From NCBI GenBank assembly GCA_949152475.1, contig OX424570.1, positions 26,036,694-26,100,693 of the forward strand: a stretch of 64,000 nt of DNA. Reading direction: 5' to 3'. Of this stretch, positions 26,381 to 37,083 are shown in pieces. A program made the translations under genes and the position numbers. Numbering within the stretch: the first letter of the stretch is position 1; each line of letters opens with the position of its first letter. A model generated the notes under the pieces. It worked only from the letters and a program-made list of their open reading frames with translations. It was not told where the DNA came from and searched no databases. The DNA is from Terebella lapidaria. Its lineage: Eukaryota > Annelida > Polychaeta > Terebellida > Terebellidae.

Positions 26381-27318
26381 CAGGCCCATAACCAGGGGTG
26401 CGATGGGTGCGAACGCACCCCCTTGAAAGACTCGGGAAACTGGACAATATATGACGCCACTTGTTTTCCAAATAATTGTGTAATTTATGAGAATTTTTCA
26501 AGTCATAGATCTACAGTCATCATCACGTTTTTTATCACCACGTTCAATAACTCAATCGTGGTTCCAAGCTATGCTCAGAACCTACCACAGAACACATAGG
26601 CCTATACATGGTCAGCTTCAGTGGGGCCCTGGGCGGGCCCCAGACCCCACGTAGATATGTGCTGTCTCTAGCGGGTGCCATGATGATCATGCTTTCGAAA
26701 TCCAGTGTGAATATTCATTGTGAGTTTCATCCAAAACAACACACTAGGGCGAAGAAAGTACTGATCAAAAGTCACAGTTGTTTCAAAATGGGAGATTTTC
26801 ACCCTTGTGCTATACATTTATGCTTGCAACAAATGTTTTAGATATAGATATAGATAGATGATATGATAGATAGATAGTCTCGATCGTTGCATGCTTTAGC
26901 ATATAGGCCTACCTTCAAAGACGAAAACATTTGCACTGAATTTTGTCAAAGGAAAAAAAAACTGTTAATAAACAAATAACTCCGTCGGAATACTAGTACA
27001 TTTGGTAATTTCTCATGGTATCGCCCCAACGTTCATAATTGCTTCATATACATACCTGGTCTGTATTTGAGATCTCTGGCCACAATACTATTGTGTAGGC
27101 ATTCAGGAAGCACATTAGAAGCCCATTTAACCTCCAGCTTCTGGGGCCCTGTGGCGGACCCCAGACCCCCGTCGCATTGGCTTCGCGCCTCCGGTGTTCG
27201 CCTAAATGTACACATGTACTTGCTTGCTTGGTTATACTTACACGTATTTACATCTCCACATTCACCCCCCCCCCCCCCCCCTCCCCGCTCAATTCCTAAT
27301 TTTCTAGTTACGGGCCTG
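26381..27318. mobile_element. Non-autonomous TIR DNA transposon in duplication copy 1
   Basis: Begins CAGGCCCATAACCAG and ends CTAGTTACGGGCCTG, imperfect terminal inverted repeats of about 15 bp. It contains GGGGCCC...CAGACCCC blocks and a 17-base poly-C run. No transposase is seen, and no clear target-site duplication. The CAGG ends are compatible with hAT-like elements but do not prove it. Confidence 0.6.
26843..26879. repeat. GATA microsatellite (duplicated at 32023-32059)
   Basis: GATATAGATATAGATAGATG followed by GATATGATAGATAGATAG. Present in both tandem duplication copies. Confidence 0.9.
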
Positions 27319-27689
27319 CATCAACAGGCCCCTTACACCAAACAACTGCCCTTTCCCTGGTGTCGAATCTGTCATTCACGTCAGTAGAATGTAGTCTCAG
27401 TAGAACTCAGTAGTCTCAGTAGAACATTCTGAGAAGCTATTCTGGGCTATTCTGAGAATGATTCAAACACAATTACTCTGATCTGTATTTTTGTGTGTGA
27501 CAGATTCGGTATTACACCGTTTTTGTCACCAACTATATTCGAAACGATCCCATGGTTCACAAAAACGGAGTGGTTTCAAATTCAAGACTTTCCAAGGACC
27601 TTTCAAGAACCCAAATCTTAGATAATCGACTTATCGAATGCGGTGTACGTTATAATTATTTTAGTCATAAAGGTGATATTTTTGCTTCA

Positions 27690-28085
27690 TTGCGTGTTTT
27701 CACAAAATTTTCAAGGACCCAGGCACTTGATAGATGAGATACTTTCTCGGTGAATCCCCTCTGGAGTGGAGACTGTGACTGCATGAACAGCCCCCGGATA
27801 CGACCCAGGATGACGAGGTCCAACAGTTCTGAAATGACGAAGATTACTGCTATGCCCTTGGAGCTGGTTAGGCCAGCCTTTTAGAGCATGGGGCTGAGGA
27901 GCCCTATTTTGAAGGTGGTTGAGGCAGTGTCAGAGCCAAGGATGCAGTTGAACAGGTGTGTGATGCTGGGGATGAGGATGTCGGCAGTGCGGATGACATG
28001 CACCACACTAATGCCCTGAAAATCATATGCCTTGCCCTTCTTGAAATGTCGCACTGCAAAACTGACCTATGTCTCAGTGCCCACT
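27690..28085 (-). pseudogene. Decayed LINE reverse transcriptase fragment (copy 1)
   Basis: Reading the minus strand gives RHFKKGKAYDFQGIS, ITHLFNCILGSD, FKIGLLSPML, KGIAVIFVISELLDLVI and LQRGFTEKVSHLSSA. These match, in order, the RT fingers and palm segments of non-LTR retrotransposons (KKGKApGpDGIs, lFN.il, fK.GlltP, yRGI.v, LQRGFT). In-frame stops before VSF and after SPML show it is dead. The YxDD part is absent. The open stretch at 28117-28374 may be more of the same element but is not diagnostic. Confidence 0.75.
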
Positions 28086-29403
28086 TCAAGAGGAGCCAGG
28101 TGGCATCCTGATGGACTTAGGAGGAAACTAGCTGCGTCATGATGACAGAGGACATTAGCCTGGAGTTCGTCTCATGAAAGTCTGGGTTGATATGGAGGTT
28201 TTTCCAGATTTTTCCAGCACCAAAAGCGTCTCCTTGGCTCTCTGCATGTGGATCACTGTGTACGGTGATCAGATGATGCTGTGGCTCTTCCAGAGAAAAC
28301 CGACTCCGGTCTGGCCTCTTCTGTTTGTGTGTGGGACGGGGTCGTCCTGATCCTGTTATCCCTCCATCACTCACCTGTGCAGGGCTTCTTTTGTTTTGCT
28401 CATATCAAATTTGTGTAGCCAGTGTTCATGATTGGCTAATATCACAGGAGCTCAATTTGAGCTCAATTGCAGGTGAGAGGTTGGAGTTCCAGTCGTGAAT
28501 GTTGAAGGAGCCCATGCTGACCTGCCTCTTTGCAGGATTGGTGTATGGTTTGTTCAGGGGCGAACTGTCTGAGACTATGGGGTAAATTATCTTGGGGTAA
28601 TATGAAATTGCCAAGTTTTTACATTTTTCATTTGCGAATATTTAAGTTCTCTTTTTGTAGAAAATTGCTGTTTGACTCCCATGTGAAATATGCAAAATTA
28701 CGATTTAATACAATATAGCAGTGCATGAGTTAGCATTTGATTCATGCAATGATTGCAATGTGATGAAAAACGCTTTTAGCTATTTTGAAAAAAAAGATGA
28801 TTTGTTATCAGAACGTTGCATGATTACTCTATCAAATAAATAAAGCTGTTTATGCTTGTCAAGTAGATACCAGCAGGTGGGAATCAAACATAACGCAAAA
28901 TAATCGTAGAAATTGTGAACATAATATTTGTGGATTATTGTGAATTGTGGGTGTTTATCGAGTTGTAAAAATCTGCCAAAACTTGAAATAATGAATGCTA
29001 CTTTTGCTGGCCAAAAATATTCCTATTAATGTCCGGTGACGTTATGATGAACGAAATCATAATGCTACAGGACAGTAGTAGTGAAAACATAGCGACATAT
29101 TGCTGGTGCAGATGATGTGCCAGGCACATATTGTCATAGGTCGCAGTTCATGGCTCGCATGTCGCATGTCGGGACCGGGATTCTATACATCATTGAACAG
29201 TATTTATTTGAGAATGCCTACACAATAATCAAGATTTGCATGATATTAGGTGTGTTCTCTCGCAGGAATACACAAGATGATCCATCTGTCTATATTGCAA
29301 AGTTTAATCTACTATACTTTTTAAAAATTTGCTTACACCACTTTTCGAACATAATGTTTTTGTGGTTTTTGTATTGCCGTTTGAAGTATGCCAATTTAAA
29401 AAA

Positions 29404-30191
29404 ATTAGCCCAAAGGCTAGGATAGGTTACCGGACAATTATGGTTCGGCCATGGCAGCATTGGCAGGTAACAGACCTTTTACCAATCAAGGTTCGCAGTG
29501 TAAACATATGACCTTGGGATTTACCAATCAAGGTCATCCATATGAACTTCGATGTTACCATTACATTTGTTATTCCATATGTTGAGTGGAATCGTTTAGG
29601 CCGCTCAGGTCAATTTACACATTCCAAGTCAGACATTTGGCACTCAAGGTCATCTGACGTCAAGTTCAAGGTCATCATTAGTTGTGCCATATATGTCTTC
29701 CTATATGTTCATAATGCAAACATGAGCTCTATCTGCAAGCATTTCATCTATAGAGGCAAATCTGGCCATTTTTTTTACCCCAAAATGGCTGTTTTGACCT
29801 TTCCAGGTCATCCAAGGTCAAATTCGAGGTCACCAACCAAGTCGCCATATATGACTTCCCATTTGAAAATGCCAATTTCTAAGCTCTATCATCAAGCGTT
29901 CTATGAGTACAGCCCGGACAGCTCCCATTATGAAGGAAAAAAGTGCCGAAAATTTTGTCCAAAATTTTTTTCAAAGGGTGAAAATTTTTTTTGCCCTAGA
30001 AATGGCCCAAAATGGATAGTAATGCGATTTGGGGCGAAAAAATTTTTTTTCGCCGACCCGCCAAAAATTCAAAATGGCCGCCACACGGAAACCGGCGAAT
30101 TTAGGGCAACCAAACTTATACATATCACAGGGGTATATGAGAGGAATCTTTTGAAACCAAAAACTCAAAACTGATCAGACAGTTTTTGAGA
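29404..30191. mobile_element. AGGTCA-rich non-autonomous DNA transposon, truncated by the duplication junction
   Basis: Starts ATTAGCCCAAAGGCTAGGAT followed by AGGTTACCGGAC and matches 34583-35370 throughout. It stops at the tandem-duplication breakpoint, so its right terminus is missing. A 210-codon open frame inside (29542-30174) has repeat-derived composition and is not called a gene. Confidence 0.8.
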
Positions 30192-31560
30192 ACCAAATCA
30201 ATTTTACATGTATCTACCGACCTTTTACAATTTCCAATAAATCAACAAATAAACATACATGTATTTATATACCAATTAGTACAAGCAAATTTCTTCATCA
30301 CATTCAGGTTTAAACATATGATATTCATGGAATAATGAGCACGATCATTTCTTACATTCAAAGACAAGTTATCAGCACAAAGCGTCATTGTGTCGTATTT
30401 TGAATCGATTCCGTTTCCAATCATCATGATCATGGTTTTTAGTCCTTTCTCAAATAGCAAGTAATGGTCTCGTTTTTTTTCATGCCAGCTAAGAATCGGT
30501 AGGTTATCCAGTTAGATCTACATCAGTAGAGAAAATCCGAGAAGGTGCATCCCTATGAACAATAATTTTGTTTTGTGACGGATAGTCTGTGCCACTTTGC
30601 GATCTGCCAAATCACTGCGACATGTCACCAGAATTGTGAGTCACGCTTCAGGGAACCCCAGTGCGATAATCTGATACCAGGGCACATAAAAATATTTACC
30701 CATATGATTTTGGTGGGGGGGGGGGGTGTCATATATCATGTATATCTGAGGTAGTTACTGTCACCGAGAACAGCTGATTTTTATATTGATCAGCGCAGAA
30801 CACTAGATCTATCCGCCCATCGATTTCATATATGGACTAGCGTGAAAAAAGACAAGTTATGCAAATGACCCCCCATGACCGACCAGTCACAATAAAGCAC
30901 TCGACAGACTAAAAACTCGGGTTCATTTCACACAACAAAGCCACTTTGTCGTTGCTAAGTGTACAACCACAACATCCAATAAACAACCTGATTCACTGGA
31001 AATCACACCACCTCTAAAATGTAAACACTATTAGATTTGAATTAGTTGGTAAACTGTCAACCGCAAGTACACCAAACTTTACACAATTCACAATAAACTG
31101 TCAAAAACGAATCATCTTGTCTTGAGCAACTGGTTGAGGCGAGGCCGAGGGGGTGTGTCAACTTTTGTTGAGGAGCCGAAACGTCAACGCAACAGACAAC
31201 AACATAGCGGTCTAAAATGAATACCATTCCATAAAAATAAAAGCAGTGTTATGTCAAGCGAATAATTCACACGAAATACTGTAATCTAATTACCTGCGTT
31301 ATGAATGAGATCGATATTTACTGACAAATCGCCGTTTTGGGAATGTTGCTGTCATTCAGCGCCATGACAGTTTCCCCACGCGCAAGGGATTGTGGGAAGG
31401 AGGGAAACGGGGGAAAGTACGACAATTTTGATGCAGAAATTTGTGCGCCGCAAATTATTATGGCGGGAAAATATTACCGCGTTTATTTTCAAATGGTGAC
31501 TGATAAAATAAATTAAATGATGCTCCCCATTTCCCCACCCACTTGTTCTATGGTAGAATC

Positions 31561-32497
31561 CAGGCCCATAACCAGGGGTGCGATGGGTGCGAACGCACCC
31601 CCTTGAAAGACTCGGGAAACTGGACAATATATGACGCCACTTGTTTTCCAAATAATTGTGTAATTTATGAGAATTTTTCAAGTCATAGATCTACAGTCAT
31701 CATCACGTTTTTTATCACCACGTTCAATAACTCAATCGTGGTTCCAAGCTATGCTCAGAACCTACCACAGAACACATAGGCCTATACATGGTCAGCTTCA
31801 GTGGGGCCCTGGGCGGGCCCCAGACCCCACGTAGATATGTGCTGTCTCTAGCGGGTGCCATGATGATCATGCTTTCGAAATCCAGTGTGAATATTCATTG
31901 TGAGTTTCATCCAAAACAACACACTAGGGCGAAGAAAGTACTGATCAAAAGTCACAGTTGTTTCAAAATGGGAGATTTTCACCCTTGTGCTATACATTTA
32001 TGCTTGCAACAAATGTTTTAGATATAGATATAGATAGATGATATGATAGATAGATAGTCTCGATCGTTGCATGCTTTAGCATATAGGCCTACCTTCAAAG
32101 ACGAAAACATTTGCACTGAATTTTGTCAAAGGAAAAAAAAACTGTTAATAAACAAATAACTCCGTCGGAATACTAGTACATTTGGTAATTTCTCATGGTA
32201 TCGCCCCAACGTTCATAATTGCTTCATATACATACCTGGTCTGTATTTGAGATCTCTGGCCACAATACTATTGTGTAGGCATTCAGGAAGCACATTAGAA
32301 GCCCATTTAACCTCCAGCTTCTGGGGCCCTGTGGCGGACCCCAGACCCCCGTCGCATTGGCTTCGCGCCTCCGGTGTTCGCCTAAATGTACACATGTACT
32401 TGCTTGCTTGGTTATACTTACACGTATTTACATCTCCACATTCACCCCCCCCCCCCCCCCTCCCCGCTCAATTCCTAATTTTCTAGTTACGGGCCTG
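31561..32497. mobile_element. Non-autonomous TIR DNA transposon in duplication copy 2
   Basis: Second copy of the 26381-27318 element, produced by the segmental duplication and not by separate transposition. It differs by one C in the poly-C run. Confidence 0.6.
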
Positions 32498-32868
32498 CAT
32501 CAACAGGCCCCTTACACCAAACAACTGCCCTTTCCCTGGTGTCGAATCTGTCATTCACGTCAGTAGAATGTAGTCTCAGTAGAACTCAGTAGTCTCAGTA
32601 GAACATTCTGAGAAGCTATTCTGGGCTATTCTGAGAATGATTCAAACACAATTACTCTGATCTGTATTTTTGTGTGTGACAGATTCGGTATTACACCGTT
32701 TTTGTCACCAACTATATTCGAAACGATCCCATGGTTCACAAAAACGGAGTGGTTTCAAATTCAAGACTTTCCAAGGACCTTTCAAGAACCCAAATCTTAG
32801 ATAATCGACTTATCGAATGCGGTGTACGTTATAATTATTTTAGTCATAAAGGTGATATTTTTGCTTCA

Positions 32869-33264
32869 TTGCGTGTTTTCACAAAATTTTCAAGGACCCA
32901 GGCACTTGATAGATGAGATACTTTCTCGGTGAATCCCCTCTGGAGTGGAGACTGTGACTGCATGAACAGCCCCCGGATACGACCCAGGATGACGAGGTCC
33001 AACAGTTCTGAAATGACGAAGATTACTGCTATGCCCTTGGAGCTGGTTAGGCCAGCCTTTTAGAGCATGGGGCTGAGGAGCCCTATTTTGAAGGTGGTTG
33101 AGGCAGTGTCAGAGCCAAGGATGCAGTTGAACAGGTGTGTGATGCTGGGGATGAGGATGTCGGCAGTGCGGATGACATGCACCACACTAATGCCCTGAAA
33201 ATCATATGCCTTGCCCTTCTTGAAATGTCGCACTGCAAAACTGACCTATGTCTCAGTGCCCACT
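32869..33264 (-). pseudogene. Decayed LINE reverse transcriptase fragment (copy 2)
   Basis: Identical twin of the 27690-28085 relic within the second tandem duplication unit, with the same in-frame stops. Confidence 0.75.
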
Positions 33265-33769
33265 TCAAGAGGAGCCAGGTGGCATCCTGATGGACTTAGG
33301 AGGAAACTAGCTGCGTCATGATGACAGAGGACATTAGCCTGGAGTTCGTCTCATGAAAGTCTGGGTTGATATGGAGGTTTTTCCAGATTTTTCCAGCACC
33401 AAAAGCGTCTCCTTGGCTCTCTGCATGTGGATCACTGTGTACGGTGATCAGATGATGCTGTGGCTCTTCCAGAGAAAACCGACTCCGGTCTGGCCTCTTC
33501 TGTTTGTGTGTGGGACGGGGTCGTCCTGATCCTGTTATCCCTCCATCACTCACCTGTGCAGGGCTTCTTTTGTTTTGCTCATATCAAATTTGTGTAGCCA
33601 GTGTTCATGATTGGCTAATATCACAGGAGCTCAATTTGAGCTCAATTGCAGGTGAGAGGTTGGAGTTCCAGTCGTGAATGTTGAAGGAGCCCATGCTGAC
33701 CTGCCTCTTTGCAGGATTGGTGTATGGTTTGTTCAGGGGCGAACTGTCTGAGACTATGGGGTAAATTAT

Positions 33770-35690
33770 CTTGGGGTAATATGAAATTGCCAAGTTTTTA
33801 CATTTTTCATTTGCGAATATTTAAGTTCTCTTTTTGTAGAAAATTGCTGTTTGACTCCCATGTGAAATATGCAAAATTACGATTTAATACAATATAGCAG
33901 TGCATGAGTTAGCATTTGATTCATGCAATGATTGCAATGTGATGAAAAACGCTTTTAGCTATTTTGAAAAAAAAGATGATTTGTTATCAGAACGTTGCAT
34001 GATTACTCTATCAAATAAATAAAGCTGTTTATGCTTGTCAAGTAGATACCAGCAGGTGGGAATCAAACATAACGCAAAATAATCGTAGAAATTGTGAACA
34101 TAATATTTGTGGATTATTGTGAATTGTGGGTGTTTATCGAGTTGTAAAAATCTGCCAAAACTTGAAATAATGAATGCTACTTTTGCTGGCCAAAAATATT
34201 CCTATTAATGTCCGGTGACGTTATGATGAACGAAATCATAATGCTACAGGACAGTAGTAGTGAAAACATAGCGACATATTGCTGGTGCAGATGATGTGCC
34301 AGGCACATATTGTCATAGGTCGCAGTTCATGGCTCGCATGTCGCATGTCGGGACCGGGATTCTATACATCATTGAACAGTATTTATTTGAGAATGCCTAC
34401 ACAATAATCAAGATTTGCATGATATTAGGTGTGTTCTCTCGCAGGAATACACAAGATGATCCATCTGTCTATATTGCAAAGTTTAATCTACTATACTTTT
34501 TAAAAATTTGCTTACACCACTTTTCGAACATAATGTTTTTGTGGTTTTTGTATTGCCGTTTGAAGTATGCCAATTTAAAAAAATTAGCCCAAAGGCTAGG
34601 ATAGGTTACCGGACAATTATGGTTCGGCCATGGCAGCATTGGCAGGTAACAGACCTTTTACCAATCAAGGTTCGCAGTGTAAACATATGACCTTGGGATT
34701 TACCAATCAAGGTCATCCATATGAACTTCGATGTTACCATTACATTTGTTATTCCATATGTTGAGTGGAATCGTTTAGGCCGCTCAGGTCAATTTACACA
34801 TTCCAAGTCAGACATTTGGCACTCAAGGTCATCTGACGTCAAGTTCAAGGTCATCATTAGTTGTGCCATATATGTCTTCCTATATGTTCATAATGCAAAC
34901 ATGAGCTCTATCTGCAAGCATTTCATCTATAGAGGCAAATCTGGCCATTTTTTTTACCCCAAAATGGCTGTTTTGACCTTTCCAGGTCATCCAAGGTCAA
35001 ATTCGAGGTCACCAACCAAGTCGCCATATATGACTTCCCATTTGAAAATGCCAATTTCTAAGCTCTATCATCAAGCGTTCTATGAGTACAGCCCGGACAG
35101 CTCCCATTATGAAGGAAAAAAGTGCCGAAAATTTTGTCCAAAATTTTTTTCAAAGGGTGAAAATTTTTTTTGCCCTAGAAATGGCCCAAAATGGATAGTA
35201 ATGCGATTTGGGGCGAAAAAATTTTTTTTCGCCGACCCGCCAAAAATTCAAAATGGCCGCCACACGGAAACCGGCGAATTTAGGGCAACCAAACTTATAC
35301 ATATCACAGGGGTATATGAGAGGAATCTTTTGAAACCAAAAACTCAAAACTGATCAGACAGTTTTTGAGAAAATGGCCGTCAAAGTACAAAATTGAGCGT
35401 TTTTTGACAAAAACGGCCGCCATTTTGAAAAAAATGCGAAAATCAAAAAACAAAAAAATACCTCCTTCTCAAAATATTTTTAGGCATTTTTGTGCAAAAT
35501 TTCAGAAAGATTCGATCGTTAACTTTAAAGATAAAAATGTTAACGCCGGACGGATGGACGGACGGACGGACGACGGACGCAACGCCATGCCAATAGGTTA
35601 TCGGACCAAAGGTCCGGTAACCTAATAAGATAGCCTTTAGCATCACAAAAATATCAGCAAAAAATGGTTAGAAAAATCAGAGCATAGTAC
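33770..35690. mobile_element. Degraded relative of the long-TIR MITE, split by nested insertions
   Basis: Pieces like the right arm of the 54684-55249 MITE appear at about 33775-33870 (TTGGGGTAATATGAAATTGCC, TAGAAAATTGCTGTTTGACT) and resume at 35631-35690 (TTTAGCATCACAAAAATATC, GGTTAGAAAAATCAGAGCAT). The intervening DNA includes the AGGTCA-rich transposon. Similarity is partial, and this reading is an inference. Confidence 0.4.
34583..35624. mobile_element. AGGTCA-rich non-autonomous DNA transposon, full length (1.04 kb)
   Basis: Left end TTAGCCCAAAGGCTA then GGTTACCGGAC; right end GGACCAAAGGTCCGGTAACCTA. The termini are inverted around GGTTACCGGAC and each has a short hairpin. The interior carries several AAGGTCA/TGACCTT half-sites, AAAATGGCCGCCA-type strings, and a GGACGGACGGACGGACGACGG block near the right end. 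No transposase is present. Confidence 0.8.
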
Positions 35691-37083
35691 ATGTTGCAGT
35701 AATAAGGATTTTGTACACAATTGTTGGTGTGCGATTTCAAGCCACTGCAACTAATTTGAGATGCTCTCAATAATATATCTTTTAGTTTTATTTGATCAAT
35801 TTGCACATAGAAAATCAACAACATTGAACAATTTGTCTACACAAGCAAAACAAGGGAATGACTTGGTTTAATAACACATATCATACATACACATAGCGTA
35901 TCACACATTCAAGAATGCCAATTGCAATATTTTTATGATGCTGCATCACTCAAAACAGTGATACACACAAAACTAACAGAAATAAAGCCAGTTGATCACT
36001 TCCCAATTTCTTAAGGCTTCAAAACCAAATTGTGCATGAACAAATTAAACATCACTCATAATGTGTTCATTCACACAAGATGACCTTTGAAATAATTTAT
36101 CTGCAAGTTTTTGACCACTTCGAACCACACTAGAATATTTACCTGTTTGAAAGGTAAATACACACAAAACTTCTTCACAAAACACGGGACTCGCACAAAA
36201 ATAATAATTTTGGCACTGAATAATATGTAATAATTATCAGAAAATAGAGCTCAGAGAAGACATCCTGAAGAATACCACAATAACACAGAAATAAATATAC
36301 TCTTGATTAAACATGTACATTGTACCAAGCAAGTCGATATTTTGTGTAAACCTTTGCACTAATTATGACCACAAATATCAAGAACATGAAACTTGTATAA
36401 AATGGCTCAATAAATCTGTTCTACTCTTTCTGTGCAGTCAATAAATAAACTGGAATATTGTCAGTGACATAGCAGATATTGTTGACAATACTGTACATGT
36501 ATGGTACCTTTACTAATACACTTCTAGGCTCTTACGAAACAATAAATAAATGCATAAATAAACATTCATGAATTTTATTCATGTATTAATGTGTACATAT
36601 GTACCTGAACATATGCTTGCCTTACATTTTAATTTAACACTAATTATAACATCTTCAACTGCCAATAAATATACCATTCAAAACTAGATATTCTGCTACG
36701 CTGCATTTCTTTGTTTAAGCTAATCCTTTTTAAAAGGTCAAGCAAATGGCTAATAAATGCACATAGCTGTGTTCAATATCGAAAATTTTATGAGGGGCAG
36801 CATGGCAGATTTTCTTCGTAATCAGAAAAGGTTTTTTTGTTTAACATACACAAATGTGCAGGGTGCTACAATTCACCCTGAAATGAAACAATACAGTCTC
36901 ACAAATAATGACAAGAACTTCAAACTAGGTACGTTTTTATCAATAATATCAAACGTATGAAATTCGATGAATTTTCCCTATAGATAGTGGGTTGAAGTAT
37001 GTGTGAATATTTTGGTGTACACTTCCAGTTGCTCAAGGTTCCAGAAAAACAATTCCCACACACAGTATTTCCCGCTGCATGGA
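35625..37083. other. 3' UTR / downstream region of the RhoGEF gene
   Basis: Follows the TGA at 37084 on the minus strand. AATAAA-type signals occur on the minus strand (for example TTTATT at 36574-36579), but none can be singled out. The last part toward 35631 is MITE debris. Confidence 0.4.

Larger units (their letters stand above)
25011..30191. repeat. 5.18-kb tandem duplication, copy 1
   Basis: Starts at ACCAAATCAATTTTACATG and ends at CAGTTTTTGAGA. It is the same as 30192-35370 wherever compared; the copy spacing shrinks from 5181 to 5180 at a poly-G run (13 versus 12 G) and to 5179 at a poly-C run (17 versus 16 C). It contains a TIR element, a LINE relic and a truncated AGGTCA-rich transposon. 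Confidence 0.95.
30192..35370. repeat. 5.18-kb tandem duplication, copy 2
   Basis: Directly abuts copy 1 in the same orientation. The right border falls inside an AGGTCA-rich DNA transposon that continues intact to 35624, so this copy is contiguous with the original right flank and copy 1 with the original left flank. Junction: ...TTTTTGAGA followed by ACCAAATC, with at most one base of microhomology. Confidence 0.95.

Noticed and set aside
26172..26501. 109-codon minus-strand open frame (and twin at 31352-31681)
   Set aside because: It overlaps the left end of a non-coding TIR element and has no recognisable similarity.
29542..30174. 210-codon plus-strand open frame (repeated at 34721-35353)
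   Set aside because: It lies entirely within the AGGTCA-rich transposon, and its peptide is a direct reading of the repeat text. The diverged copy at 48456-49720 does not keep the frame. The second copy exists only through segmental duplication.
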